Origin: Centroberyx gerrardi
Taxonomy: Eukaryota > Chordata > Actinopteri > Beryciformes > Berycidae
Assembly (NCBI RefSeq): GCF_048128805.1
Contig: NC_135998.1
Location: 11,072,656-11,136,655 of the forward strand
Direction of reading: 5' to 3'
DNA length: 64,000 nt
The notes under the pieces are model-generated. The model was given only the letters and a program-made list of their open reading frames with translations. It did no database searches and was not told the DNA's origin. Below are positions 23,599-39,079 of the stretch, one piece after another. How positions within the stretch are numbered: the first letter of the stretch is position 1; the number at the start of each line of letters is the position of its first letter. The position numbers were made by a program, and so were the translations under genes.

Positions 23599-26500
23599 AT
23601 GAGTTACCCGGTGGACACGATAGGGAGCCCCTTTAGGAGAGTCATGGATGGTAGAACGACCAGCTACGGCTACAGCCGCTCCAGCGGCACCCCCTCCAGC
23701 GGCTTCCGCTCTCAGTCCTGGTCCAGGGCAAGCCCCGGCTCCACGATGACCACATCCTACAAGAGGAGCGTGAATGTGCCCGTCTCCCGAGCCTACAGCT
23801 CCACGGTGCTCAGCTCCGCCGACAGCGTTGATTATAATCAAACCTCCATCCTGAACGGAGACTACAAGCGCTCCAACGAGAAAGAGCAACTCCAAGGGCT
23901 CAACGACCGCTTTGCCGGTTACATTGACAAGGTGCACTACCTAGAGCAGCAGAACAAGCAGATCGAGTCGGAGATCCAGGCACTGCGGCAGAAGCAGGTG
24001 TCGCGGTCCCAGCTGGGCGACCTCTATGACCAGGAGCTGCAGGAGCTGCGCTCCATGCTGGAGCAAATCCACCATGACAAGGCGCAGATTCAGCTCGATA
24101 CCGACCACATCGAGGAGGATATCCAGCGGCTTAGGGACCGCTTTGACGAGGAAGCCCGCATCCGGGAGGAGACAGAGGCCATAATCCGTGTCCTGAAGAA
24201 GGACATGAGCGACTCGGAGTTGGTGAAGTCTGAGTTGGAGAAGAAAGTTCAGTCACTACAGGATGAAATTGCCTTCATCCGCAACAACCATGAGGAGGAG
24301 GTGAGCGACCTCATCGCCCAAGTTCAGGAGTCTCAGGTGACCATGGAGAGGAAAGACTTCCAGAAGACAGACATCACCGAGGCTCTCCGGGAGATCCGCT
24401 CAGAGCTGGAGGGTCACTCCAACCAGAACCTGCAGCAGGTGGAAAACTGGTTCATGTGCCGCTATGCCAAGCTCACCGAGGCTGCGGAGCAGAACAAGGA
24501 CGCCATCAAGTCCGCCCGTGATGAGATATCCGACTACCGTCGCCAGCTGCAGTCCAAGACAGTGGAGTTGGAGTCCGTCCGCGGGACAAGGGACTCGCTG
24601 GAGAGGCAGCTGAATGACATCGAGGACCGCCACAACAGCGACCTGGCCAGTCTGCAGGTAGGAAAACAGCTCTGAAACAGCCATACAAACGGGTCTAATT
24701 GTGAATCTTAACTTTTTATCCCGTGCGTAAAGAGTTATAAACATATCGTCTGAGTAGATTACTTTATACAGTAGTTTTGTCTTCTTCAAGTTACAAAGTA
24801 GAATAACGTGGGCTTGTGTTGTAATCACAATAAAATATTCTGCAGTTGCAGTTGAGTTGCTTCATATTGTCATTTTTTGTATATTTAGCGACAAAGCATG
24901 TCTCATTTGATGGACTAAATAAAATAGCAAACCTGCATAATGGCAGTAACACGAAAAAAAAAATCCTATATCTGGGATGCAGGCCTGTGTTAAAACAATT
25001 TCTGCTGCGTAATGATGTGTATGTGCGCATTACTGGGCTTACAAATATTACTCAGTGCTGACATCTTTCGGCCAGAGTGACTTGTAGCGTTACAAGCTTG
25101 TGAGATTTAGAAAAGTCAGGAAATAGTTAAAGGAAAACGCTGCAGCAGACTATTCTCTCTCTCTCTCCCTCCCTCTCTCTTTCTCTCTCTCTCTCTCTGT
25201 TTCTTGCTGAGTCAGAGGCACGGGTCGATGCCTTCATTGGCTCCGTCCTTGCATCACACCACTGAGATTTAGTGGGTGTCTATTGAAGAGGTGTGGGGGC
25301 TGCCCTTGAAACAGCAGCATTCACCATCTCTAGAATACTGTATTGCGTCAGAATATATTAGAGCAACAGACCACGGCCCTGTGCAGCAGCACAGAGTTTT
25401 GATAAATGAAGGATAAGTGAACATGGATTATTTTTCATTCTTATTCAGTAGTTCAAATGAGAATACAATGTTTTGGCAGTCACTGCAAAATTGTTGCTAT
25501 GAGACTACCTATAATCTATCAAGTGAGACATACAGTATAATTACTTCACAGAGGGCAATATATTGACTTTGAAGATGCCCTCATTGTGAACCAGAAAAAG
25601 AAAATGTAACTTTAGCCTGGCCCTTATACTTAATAACCCTTCCTTTTCATCTTGCAGTATTCCCCTGTTCACTATCTTGTCTCTGCTTGGTGTTTCCTCA
25701 GGAGACGATTCACCAGCTGGATAATGAGCTCAAGAGCACCAAGTGGGAGATGGCACGCCATCTGCGCGAGTACCAGGACCTGCTCAATGTCAAGATGGCC
25801 TTGGACATTGAGATTGCTGCATACAGGTATACTGAGACTGTGCACTATGCAGCTGCCTTTCTAAAATGGATGCTTATTCCACTGTTTTAACTGTGTTTAT
25901 GAGATTGAATTATATGAATCTGACCAGACTTATACTTAACATTTCAAACACAGTTTAGAGCAAACTTTTACAGTCTTGACAAAACTTATTCTCTACAAAA
26001 CATTGAATTCAATATAGCAGGAGTAAAATTGAAATGTGTAATTTGTGCATTTGTTGTCCCACCAGGAAACTCCTAGAGGGAGAGGAAACCCACTTCAGCA
26101 CTTTCCCTTATCGCCAGGCCGTCACCTCCTCCAAGATCTCCAAGTCTAAATCAGACACTCCCAAGCTGAAGGTGCAGCACAAGTTTGTGGAGGAGATCAT
26201 TGAGGAGACAAGGGTGGAGGATGAGAAAACTGACATGGATGAGGCCCTGGCAGAGATAGCACAAGAGCTGTCCGCCAAACTAGGAGAGGGAGGGGATGAG
26301 GGAGAGGATGAGGGAGAGGAAGAAGAGGGAGTAGAGGGTGGAGAGGGAGATGATGCAGAGGGTGAGGGCGAAGAGGGCGAGGGAGAGGAGGAGGAAGCCG
26401 TATCCGCCACTGAAGCCAAAGTTAGCTCTAGTGCACCTGCTGAGGAAGAGGAGGAAGATGAAAAGGGGGGCGATGAGGAAGAAGAGGGAGAGGGAGAAGG

Positions 26501-27686
26501 TGGTGAGGAAGGAGAAAAAGAAGAAGAAGGTGAGGGAGAGGGAGAGGATGAGGGAGACAAGGGGGATGACGCAGAGGGAGGCGATGAGGGAGAAGGAGAA
26601 GAGGGAGGAGAGGATGTGGAGGAAGTTGAGGAAACAGTATTATGCTCCAAAGCCCCAGAGTCCAAGGCCTCTCCTGACAAAGAGAAGGCAGGAGATAAAG
26701 AGGGCAGCGGAGGAGAAGAGGAGGCAGCAGAGGAAGAGGGTGATGAAAAGGAGGGTGGCGATCAGGATGAAGATGCGAGTAGTGACAAAGGATCCAAAAG
26801 TGGAGATGAGAAAGAGGATGACGGAAAAGAGGAAGCTGACAAAGGCAAAAAGGTAGAGAGCGAAATAGATGAGAAGAAGGCAAAAGATGAGAAAGCGGAG
26901 GACAAATCAGACAAGGATAAGGCAGCTGTAGCCAAGACCGAGGCTCCCAAAACAGAAGCCCCCAAGGGTGAAGCTGCAAAGCCTGAGGCCAAGAAGGAAG
27001 AAGAGCCTGCTAAGACAGAGCCCTCAAAACCTGAGTCCCCAAAATCTGAATCCCCAAAGCCTGGATCCCCCAAGTCTGAATCGCCTAAGCCCGAGTCGCC
27101 TAAATCTGAATCTCCCAAGCCTGCATCGCCTAAGTCTGAGTCCCCCAAGGCGGGCTCCCCTAAGTCTGAATCCCCAAAACCTAGCTCCCCAAAAGCTGAG
27201 TCTCCCAAGTCAGAATCCCCAAAACCAGAATCCCCAAAAGCTGAGTCCCCAAAGACCGAGACCGCCAAACCCGAGGCTCCTAAGACAGACGCTCCTAAGG
27301 CTGCTGAAGAGAAATCAGAGAAAAAGAGTGACTCAGCAGAAGACAAAAAGGTGGAGAAGAAAGACGTCGCCATGAATGGGGACATAGAGAAGAGCGCTCC
27401 AGAAGACAAAGGAACGAAGGACGAGGGGGAGAAGGAGGCCGACGTGATCGCTAATGGCGTAGATGAGAGCCCCGTCAAGGAAGATGGCAGCCAGAAAGTG
27501 GTGATCACCAAGACAGTGGAGACCATCACCACCGGAGAAGACGGAGCCAAGCATGTCACCAAATCTGTCACCGTCACCGAAACAGTGAAGGAGGTGGATG
27601 AGGTGCTGCAGGAGAAGATGGTCTCCTCCAAGAAGACAGAGAAGCACTCTACCCAGTCCATCAAGCAGGTGACCGAGACCGAGTGA
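23599..27686 (+). CDS. nefm: Neurofilament medium polypeptide (3 exons)
   Basis: Type IV intermediate filament subunit that co-assembles with the light chain in axons and sets axon calibre through its tail. Exons are 23599-24657, 25702-25826 and 26066-27686; every intron is GT-AG and the spliced frame is 2805 nt (934 aa). Residues 1-92 are a Ser/Tyr/Arg-rich head starting MSYPVD. The rod runs from [19 protein letters not shown] (about 93) to the helix-termination motif [17 protein letters not shown] (residues 386-402). The tail has a Glu-rich acidic segment, Lys-rich stretches, 15 S-P-K pentads, and a C-terminal block ([20 protein letters not shown]...KQVTETE) like the conserved NEFM end, which separates it from NEFH and NEFL. 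Introns after LASLQ and inside the AAYR arginine match the neurofilament pattern. The first ATG follows a TATA box. Teleosts usually have nefma and nefmb; I cannot say which this is. Confidence 0.96.
24658..25701 (+). other. nefm: nefm intron 1
   Basis: Starts GTAGGA, ends TTTCCTCAG, phase 0. Contains a CT-rich stretch at 25155-25200. No other exon was seen. Confidence 0.85.
26230..26640 (+). repeat. nefm: Glu-rich acidic coding repeat in the nefm tail
   Basis: GAG/GAA/GGA/GAT codons dominate and encode Glu/Gly/Asp runs. The purine bias creates long open frames on the opposite strand (Ser/Pro-rich), which are shadows. Confidence 0.9.
27027..27255 (+). repeat. nefm: 15 tandem S-P-K pentads in the nefm tail
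   Basis: A 15-nt unit encodes a five-residue repeat of the form (S/P/A)-(E/G/A/S)-S-P-K, 15 copies without interruption, followed by decayed [10 protein letters not shown] and T-D-A-P-K units. Every unit keeps Ser-Pro-Lys, the substrate of proline-directed kinases (Cdk5, ERK, GSK3). Units alternate (SESPK every second unit over much of the array), indicating growth by doubling of a 30-nt block. Confidence 0.93.
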
Positions 27687-28634
27687 GCGGTCTCCAATCA
27701 GCTGATCCCGCGGCGGAGAGGGACCAGAGCGGAGGACACGACAAGCAATCAACCCAGAACTAACATAACAAAGAAATCATACAGCTAGAGCGATGTAATA
27801 AAGATAACCACTCTCAAACATACAAAACAAAGCATAGAGAGAAGCCAAAACAATGCGAACTAAAAATGCTACAAATGTCAAAAATGCATGTTGAGTGAAA
27901 GCTTTAAATGGGCTTCGCTGCAGATGCGGTCAGGAGCAAGCGAGTGAGACATTCTGTTCTCTTTTCTTTCTTTCTGCAGTTCACGGGTGAGCTCACGGGA
28001 GCGCAGAGGGGTCGGGAGGGAGGGAGGGGGGTGATCTCTGCATGCTAGCTCAGGGGAGGGGAGTACCTTCCTCTCTTATCTGTATGTATGTATGGAAGGG
28101 ATACACTGTGTGCACAGAGTAAATGTGTAATAGGAATATATGTAATGTGGGTGGGTGGGAGACTGAGAGAAATATTGTTGAAGTTATATGAGGTTTTTTG
28201 AGTTAAAGAGAAAGTGGGGGAGGGCAGGTCAGAGGGTCCTCTACACAGACGCGTGCTCTACTGAAGTAGCCTTACTTGATATGTGAAGATACCAACTGAG
28301 CCAAAAAGAAACTAACAAATACACAACATACAGTGAAGAAAGAGAAAGGCAATGATGTGATGAACTCATGACCATATACATTCAGTACCTGAGCAACTAA
28401 AGCTTAATGAACCTGAAGAAACTCCTAGCCTTAAACATGCTTTTTATCAGTGTCTATTATGTTTACTTAACGAGTGCAATCGAAAAAAAAAACTGTAAAT
28501 GCGCAGATACATACATTCTTGTATGCATAGGATGGACTTGAATTTAAATACAGAACATACATGAGGTGCTACTGTTTGCAATCCCATGACTTTACTCATC
28601 ATGAACGATTTCCCAGCAGCATTTGCTCAATAAA
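27687..28634 (+). other. nefm: nefm 3' UTR with poly(A) signals
   Basis: AATAAA occurs at 27797-27802 (proximal) and 28629-28634 (distal, in 'tcaataaatgtcat'). Alternative polyadenylation is possible. No coding sequence is present. Confidence 0.6.
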
Positions 28635-29028
28635 TGTCATACTGAGAAAAAACTATCGTCTTGTGTCATTTCATGATATTATTCTAATTAGAGGAAATTA
28701 AGGTATACTTAGAGGTATATTAGTGATACACACAATTGCACATATCTACTTACATATCTACAACCATTACAATGAAGAAACAATTTTTAAGTAGTTACCT
28801 ATAGTTGAATCTATTACAGCTTTGCAGACAGGAGCTTTAGAAATAAATGTCTGTGCTTGTTACAATTCCACTAGATTTAGACAGTAATTCTATATTATAT
28901 TCACATTCCTATGATGAAACTCTTGCCAGAGTTCCCTTCATTGATATTTATGTGGAGAATAACTGTAAACTAATATATATCAAATAATATTTTAACACAC
29001 AAAAACTACAAAAGAATACATAAATCCA
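28635..29028. other. Spacer downstream of nefm
   Basis: AT-rich, no recognised feature. Confidence 0.4.
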
Positions 29029-29512
29029 GTGGTGGAAAGAGTGTACAATATCCTACTCAAGTAGAAGTAATGTTACTTTGCTGATCTACTTAAGTAAAAG
29101 TAAAATGTAGCTCATTTAAAATGTACTCCGAGTTACATGTTGTTATGTGTGATTTTTCCCATGCAATTCTAAAAGGACGAGAAGACAGTGTTTAACTAGA
29201 TTCTTTTAATTCGAAAAACTTGGAAATTACAAAATAAAGTGCACAAACAAAGTAAAGCCAGATTACTCTTCTCTTCTTTGCTGACTGATTGTTCACTGTG
29301 AATGGCTCCACAATTTGCAAATTTACATTGGTCCAGTTTCCGTTGTTTATGGAGAGCCACAAAATCTGTGCTCTGTAATGGATGTAATTTAAAATGTAGC
29401 TAAATACAATACTTCAGTAAAAATCTACTTAGGTAAAAGTATAATTACGGACTTTAAAAAATACTTGAAAAAGTACAATTACACAAAAAAGCTACTCAAT
29501 TACAGTAATCTT
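29029..29512. mobile_element. Dispersed 'CAGTGGTGGAAAGAGT' repeat
   Basis: Opens with CAGTGGTGGAAAGAGT and is full of ACTCAAGTA/ACTTAAGTAAAAGTA words, as in a very common fish repeat. The right end fades at 'attacagtaatc' without the usual inverted CCACCACTG terminus, so the copy is truncated there. Confidence 0.65.
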
Positions 29513-30260
29513 CTTCTTTGCAGTGCATTGCACACTTTCCAGAGGAAGCTCTAATGGCTAGATGAATACACACAGTACCCTTGCTACAGAGAGTGATGAT
29601 TAATATTCAAAAGCAGGTTATATCTACATTTTGCAAAGTAATCATTACTTTTAACTTGAATAGCTCTTAAATATAGAGGATCCAGTCAGGTGCCTGTAAA
29701 ACTCATTTTGTCAGCCGATGACATAACTGACCTAAAGTAATATAATTTAAAAGGTTCCAGGATTTGTTTTAATATCTTGCCATTAATCATTTATGACTAT
29801 GTGTCACTTTTTTAGTGGATATCTCATTTTGGAGCAACTACTGTGGTAAGATTTGACTGACCATGTTGAAAGGTTACAAGATCCATTTCTTGGCTTATCT
29901 TTTAATATTCTGCCCTCAGAGTGAATGAGCTCTTTCAGCTCAGGATTCACATCATGTACTGCTGAAGAAGCCAACTAATTTGCCAAGAGCCGTAAAATAT
30001 GTGCCGTTGTTTTTCAGTGTGTCAAAAGCAACATAAATCCAGAGACTGATGGCAGATGTTATTGCTCAGAGGCTGGATACGAGGTAATAACACTGCAATC
30101 AGTGTTGAAAGTTCTTTATAATCCGTTTTCCAAACCCACCAGTGCTGTGAACTGCATACCTGATGGAGGGAGGCTGCCGCTGCAAACTGTCCAAGGTTAA
30201 CGTCCTCTCAAGGTAGAATCACAGCAGGGGAGCTGTCAGGTGCCGTCACTGTGAGGGGAT
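29513..30260. other. Intergenic, no feature recognised
   Basis: No supported exon between the repeat and the GT run near 30271. Confidence 0.4.
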
Positions 30261-30270
30261 GATATGACTG

Positions 30271-30292
30271 TGTGTGTGTGTGTGTGTGTGTG
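30271..30292. repeat. (GT)n microsatellite
   Basis: Short GT run of about 10-11 units. Confidence 0.85.
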
Positions 30293-30485
30293 GTGCCCTG
30301 GATGCTACATCAAAGGACGGATTATAGATGTTGTACATATAAAATAGAACTTAAACAATCCGAAGACGTACCATCGATCGTCTTCAAACTAGTAATTTAT
30401 TTTGGTTCTTCAATAAAAAGAGACCACAGCAATAAACAGAAAAAATATTTGGAAAAAAATATACCACTGCTCCCTGCACCCATAC

Positions 30486-30488
<3 letters not shown>

Positions 30489-30517
<29 letters not shown>

Positions 30518-30518
30518 T
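30489..30518. repeat. (CA)n microsatellite
   Basis: CA run followed by a poly-T run. Confidence 0.9.
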
Positions 30519-30622
30519 TTTTTTTTTACATTTTACAAATTCAATCTGTTGCCTTAAGGATTGCCTCGTCTTGTGTATTCCTAATAAAGTCACTTTCCCA
30601 GAGCTACAAATGTCATAACTCC

Positions 30623-30625
<3 letters not shown>

Positions 30626-30662
<37 letters not shown>
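30626..30662. repeat. (TA)n microsatellite
   Basis: About 18 TA units. Confidence 0.95.
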
Positions 30663-30665
<3 letters not shown>

Positions 30666-30879
30666 TTTTACATATAGATGGAATAATAGAAAAAAGCACA
30701 AGATGACCTTTTATCACAGTTTCAGGGGAATCATTAGCCAACTTCCCTTATAGTTGTTCAATTAAAAAGGTTTTGCATGTGCTTACTGTATGCATGCTTG
30801 TGGTTGTGTGCATATGTGTGCATATTTGTGTGTCCATGTGATTGCCTGTCTGCCTCTATGTCTCCAGTCTGTGCATGTC

Positions 30880-31030
30880 AAACTTGTGCAACAGGTTGGT
30901 GGTTATGGGAGGCAGGCTTCCTATTAGTCAAAGGGCTGCTGGTTTCATTTCCAGTACCAATTTTATGGTAGAAATCAACCACACCTGGAGTATCTTGAGG
31001 CTCGCTGGGCTAAGGTCCCTTCTCCCTCTC
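30880..31030 (+). mobile_element. tRNA-derived SINE (degenerate)
   Basis: An A-box-like 'ggttggtggttatgggaggc' is followed about 40 bp later by a B-box-like 'gctggtttcatttccag', the internal promoter layout of a tRNA-derived SINE. A SINE body follows. Confidence 0.55.
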
Positions 31031-31389
31031 TTTCATCCTTCATGTCGCTCTCCAGTGAAAGGTAACATTGAGTCGAAATCATTATTTATTGATATTTCTT
31101 TTCATTTATGTTTTTGACTTGCACACAGTAATGATGCGTTGGTGAGCAGATGAAAACGAAGCTTTTAAGAGGCATTTGGCCCTCCGCCAGAATTCATAAC
31201 TATATATGATAATTAATAATTTGAAAGTTGACCGTATTCCTTGGGTCATTTCATCACTAGTGATATAGCACTAGTGCTAGTAAACATAGTGGTTTGGCCT
31301 CATTGTATCTATTGACGTGTCTTGAGCAATGATTAATGTTTTGTCTCTTTTTCTTTGCATTGATTTACTTTCAGATCATGTGACTTCTG

Positions 31390-31500
31390 ATCTATTGATA
31401 TATATATATATACGTAAGCGGAAGTGTTTACACCGATATCACCCGATGAAGATCTGACTGATCGAAATGTTGTCAATTAAAAGCAGATAAATGCAGGGTA
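31390..31500. mobile_element. Dispersed repeat with 'GATGAAGATCTGACTGATCG' motif
   Basis: A TA run (about 31397-31411) is followed by 'cccgatgaagatctgactga' and 'tcgaaatgttgtcaattaaa'. A related motif occurs at 38914-38945. The pattern is that of a retroelement 3' region; the family is not known to me. Confidence 0.4.
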
Positions 31501-31654
31501 GTGTGCAGGCTTTTCCTTCTTTCTAACATAAAGTCGAAAAGACATCAAATAAAAACTTAAGATAGCCTAATAATAAAGATATCAAGTGAATCTATAAATT
31601 GTTGTGTACACTAGGGCCTACAGCGAAGAGATAAGATACACCGTGATTACTAGG

Positions 31655-31875
31655 ATAGGTTAATGATTAGGGAAGCAAGGTTGTGACCATCCCCAGACCA
31701 TCTGGGAAACGTGTGTGGAGTTAAGTGAATGAGATGTACTCACCCCTCTCAACAACTGCTGCTGAGGTGCCTTTAAACAAGGCTGTTATCCCCCAACAGC
31801 TGCAGTGGATCTGCTCATCAGCCAGCAGTAGACGACTGTGGTAAACTGCTTTCAGGTGTGAGTGAGTGTGATTAC
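31655..31875 (+). mobile_element. tRNA-SINE body
   Basis: 'ggttaatgattagggaagca' resembles a tRNA-like head. 'ctgctgaggtgcctttaaac' then 'aaggctgttatcccccaaca' and 'gctgcagtggatctgctcat' follow the word order of a common fish SINE body. Confidence 0.6.
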
Positions 31876-32164
31876 ACATGCAAGTACTCACCCAGGCTCG
31901 TACTCTAAATTTGAATGTGTTAAATAAGGGTTAAAGTTATGCAAGACCTTGTTTATTCTTTATCTTACTCAAATTCAATGACACATTTGGCGTTTAACGG
32001 TGTTTATTTAACCACCCAAAACCCACACACTCATAGTTTTGCATACAACCAATTACACATACATACACATAAGGAAGTGCATAACCAGACTTTTATGGAC
32101 AACTTTGAATATTGGCAAGCAGTTAACCTTGATTTGTTGCAGTAATTGACTCTACCGGACTGTT

Positions 32165-32170
32165 TTTATT
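32165..32170 (-). terminator. nefl: nefl poly(A) signal
   Basis: TTTATT on the + strand reads AATAAA on the - strand, 113 bp past the nefl stop codon, giving a short 3' UTR. Confidence 0.6.
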
Positions 32171-32282
32171 GAGCACCATGTTAATAAGCCGACTTGAGAG
32201 GATAACGTAGATGCTTCTACTGTTCATCAAGCTGAGGTTGGTACGTGGACAGTCTTGACTGAAAGTTGCTGTGGCTACCGGC

Positions 32283-35277
<2,995 letters not shown>

Positions 35278-35388
35278 GGCTCAGTGTTGGGAGGATAGGC
35301 TGCTCTCCCTCTCCTCTCTGTGTGTGTGTGAAGTTGTGTGAAGGGCTCAGGTTTAAGCCTGGACTGCTTGCTGCTGCAGTGGCTCTGG

Positions 35389-35396
35389 CTTTTATA
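35389..35396 (-). promoter_or_regulatory. nefl: nefl TATA box
   Basis: CTTTTATA on the + strand reads TATAAAAG on the - strand, 112 bp upstream of the nefl ATG. It predicts a transcription start near 35365. Confidence 0.7.
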
Positions 35397-35409
35397 GCAG
35401 GATGGTGAG

Positions 35410-37241
35410 CTCTGACGCAAGCGCTTTCCCCAAACTCTGACAATGCAGGATCGATAGGCTTACACCGCAATGGCAAGGGATGAGAGGGAGAGAGAATAAA
35501 TGGGGAGGTGTATGAGAGCGAAACGGTGAGTGTGGGGTACAGAGAGAGAGGGAGGAGAAAAGGCAGGAAGAGATTGCAAAATTAGGTGGTAGGATGCTGC
35601 ATGTTTCTGTTTGTCTTGTTCTGTGTTTGGCATGGACAAATACATTCAACTTCAAATTTCTTTATAAAACATTTTTAACAAAACGTCTTCATCACAGTGT
35701 TTTGCGGTGCAACAAAGGACATGAACAAGACAACAAACACATCACAAATTAAAAAAAAACAATGACCACAACACTACCAACTCTAATAGTGAGAAAACTT
35801 CCTGTGGAGATCTAGATAGATCAGGTGGAAGGGGAAGGGGGGCTCAAGTAAGAGGATTTACATTTTATGACTAAAACTGATTTGAATGCAGGCTGTGCCA
35901 TCCTCACTGCAGGAGAAGGGAGGGATGTCCTGATTTCACAGTAGATACAGACACACACACACACTTACAGAGCTGAACTGTGACACAGCATCTCCCCTTC
36001 TGGCAGAGAATAGAACTACAGCCACGACCTCAAAAGACCTGCAATGATAAATGCCCTCAAAAACAAAAGGTAAGGTCGTATGTTGGGGAGGTCCATCGTC
36101 CTTCTGTCGTCTGCATGATGCGAGATTTACTTCACCTTACCTGGCTGAGGGAAAGAAAACTGGGACAGTCCTCACCAGTTCACTCTATTGATAGATAGAT
36201 AGATAGATCATTATGTCTAATGTGGAATATGTGGAACAATACACTTCGGGAAAGTAAGCAATTCAAGCAAGAGTTCATGATGATCACTCATCAAAACATG
36301 GACAGTTCATAATATTGTACCTTTTAACAACTAGTCCAAAAAAAATATGTCCTTTATTTTTATGGAATAAAGATTTTTATCAGTGCAGGCAATGAGTATT
36401 TGTGCAGAGCTGTCTTACCTTTTTTGCATTGTCACATTGTCCTGATAACTCCCTACCAAGAGAAACGGTCTTCCCTTCTTTCATCGGCAGCACAAACACC
36501 ATGACAGGTCAATTACACTCAGTTGCTGACTTGCATTTTGTTTTCCTGTGTGACCGCAGTGTGTGTGCATCTGTGCAGGCGTGTAATTGCTCAGCGAATG
36601 TCTGTATCTTGTCTTTCATCATGTATTTGTGCTCTAGAATGACTCTGAAATCCCATGCATAAAGGAACTGTAATGCAGTGCTTCGCAGTAATATCTTTGT
36701 TGTGTTTGTGTATGTGTGTATGTGTGTGTGTGCGTGCGTGTGTGCTGCTTCCATGGTGTGCATGTTCCTATAGTTTGCTTATGCAGCAAAGGGCCCCAAT
36801 ACTCACAGACAGTCCTGTGCCCAAACAGAAGGGAGGCAGGCAGAGGGAGGTGGGAGACTTCAGTGAGAGCTGGGATTCTGCTGCAGGCTGAGTCATCCTA
36901 ACTGTTGTGCACACACAAACCCCCTGTGTATTCTTTTCCCTGACAGCGGTCTGACAATCTGGAGCGCCAGGCCGATTTCTGGTAGGCAAGAGACTCTGTG
37001 GAACCGGACTGAGGCAGAGAGAGCAGCCCACTGGCTTTCCAAAACTCAACCGAACAAGTGAAAACTAACTTAGTGCTACTTTCAAGCTCACCATCTGTTT
37101 TGTCTGAAGCTGACCAATGTAACAGCTTAAAGTATCAAACCCAAGTATGTAAATTGTACATTCACAATTTCCAGTAATTCCCAACATGTAGGCTAAGCTG
37201 ATGACAGTGTGTCACACAAACGACAAAATTCAAGAAGACCC

Positions 37242-37243
<2 letters not shown>
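35410..37243. other. Region upstream of nefl
   Basis: Contains a short GATA run at 36186-36210 and a short GT stretch near 36710-36740. No gene is recognised. It probably includes nefl regulatory DNA. Confidence 0.4.

Positions 37244-37336
<93 letters not shown>
37244..37336. repeat. (CA)n microsatellite
   Basis: About 46 CA units with one CTA interruption near 37297. Confidence 0.95.
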
Positions 37337-38820
37337 CCTTTCCATTGAATGTCTTGCCACAGTTATTTCAAGGCCTCCCACAGAACCGCAAAAAAAGCAA
37401 TAAAAACTGAAGTGCCATTTCACAGAGGACATGCACAGTCATCAACCCTGACAGTTACATGGCAGCAGGGGTTAAATTGGGATTTGTGATGTAGGGAAGC
37501 ACAGACTCACTGGGGGTGGCACATGCAGCAGCAGCAGTGGTGGGGCTCAATATTGTGTTTCTAAAACATAATTCTTATCCAGGCTTTAATCATCTCTTTT
37601 GGAAGTAAAAATATTAAGCCTTATTCTGATTAAATACAATAATTATAGGTCCCATTTCATTTATTTTGTCATTCACATCACAAAGTTTCAATATACAGTA
37701 ATGAGTATCTTTGCTCTGAAAGAGTTCAGTGTGGTTATAGCCAGGTAAAAGGCTTCAGTCATTCATTTACAGTCTTTCAGCTGTAATATAGTCCATACAG
37801 TCTTAGTTGGCGTTAGCTGGCTTGACTGAAAAATACTTGAATTAATGATAATGACTGTGGTCGCTGGCTAGCAAATAGCATTCACTCACATCTCAATATT
37901 GTTCTAGAATAACTTGTTTAATTGGAATATAAGAAAGAAAGAAAGAAGAAAGAAAGAAAGAAAGACAGAATGCCATGACATGATGCCTTTGTTCCTGTTC
38001 ACATTCACATCAGCTGCTGTCGCAGAGAGCTTGATATCTCCCTAACACGGATGAGAAACAGTTTCATTCTATTCTCAAATCTTCCTGTTGATGAGTTTAA
38101 CTTTATGCAGTTATGCACGGTCCATTCTCAATCTATCATTCCCCAAAATGCCCTTCAAATTGGCAAAAATACCACACATTCACATTCAATTCAAATCTGT
38201 GACCCCTTGTACCTGATGAGTCTATCACTCCCAGATTGAATCAATATGAGAATATCTCAGGGACTAGGAACAGTTATGTCACTGCAAATTCCACTGCACT
38301 CGCAAATGACAATAGCAAATATTGTTATTTAGATGGGGACAAAAAATAAAAATAGCACTGTCTGAATTTACAGCCTAGCAGTCCAGCTCATTTTCTCAAC
38401 ACATCTGCAGTAGGCTCACTTCCTTAAATTGTTGGCTGGCTGATGTTCCACCCAGAAACCACCTATGGCTTTCGATTCATGGACAAATGGACGATGTTCT
38501 GTAGCAGACTGGGTCTACTTAAGAGAGATGACATAAAACATCCATCGAAGAATGTGTTGCCTGTGAGATCCCAGGGTGCCAATAACACTACAGATCTCAT
38601 TTAGTTCCACTCTAGTTCATTTGTGTTCTTTTCTTTGTCAGATGAGATGAGATAAAGTGTCTGTCCCATGACTTCTTATCAGGAAAGAAACATCCCACAG
38701 ACCTTCTGCCTAAACAATTTGATCAGTGTCAGCAGAGTGACAGTGAGTGGGGAGGACCCAGGATTGGGAGTGTCTTGAAATTCCAGTGGGTGGGGAGTTT
38801 CTGTCCAAAACAGAGAGTAC
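37337..38820. other. Intergenic, no gene recognised
   Basis: Contains a GAAA run at 37930-37966. No exon was seen. Confidence 0.4.
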
Positions 38821-38822
38821 AA

Positions 38823-38990
38823 GCCAGAGAGTGAGTTTTGAAAGTCAGGAACCTCAGCACCTGGCAAAGTTATCATTGAGTCACTGGTATTGATCAACAA
38901 CCCTATCAAATAACCTGATGAAGATCCACCGTGCAAAACGTTGTCTGATTTTGCAAAAAAAGTACATTAAGAGACTAAGGTGTGTGGGCT
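38823..38990. mobile_element. Dispersed repeat, copy A
   Basis: 'gccagagagtgagttttgaa...ctcagcacctgg...ttggtattgatcaacaaccc' recurs at 40341-40425 with about 80% identity by eye. It continues into 'cctgatgaagatccaccgtg' and 'caaaacgttgtctg', related to 31443-31485. Confidence 0.6.
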
Positions 38991-39079
38991 CCGTTAATGT
39001 GCGTATAACTACTCTTTCACGCACTATAAATCATACTCATTGCAACTTTAAATGCAATAAAACTTGATGACAAAAAAGA

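Noticed and set aside
26108-26979. Ser/Pro-rich and Leu/Pro/His-rich frames antisense to the Glu-rich nefm tail
   Set aside because: Purely a result of GAG/GAA-rich sense sequence.
26762-27697. 311-codon open frame antisense to the nefm tail
   Set aside because: The regular S-P-K and Lys/Glu codon use of nefm removes stops on the other strand. The translation is a mirror repeat ([10 protein letters not shown]-type) with no family and no splice or promoter evidence.
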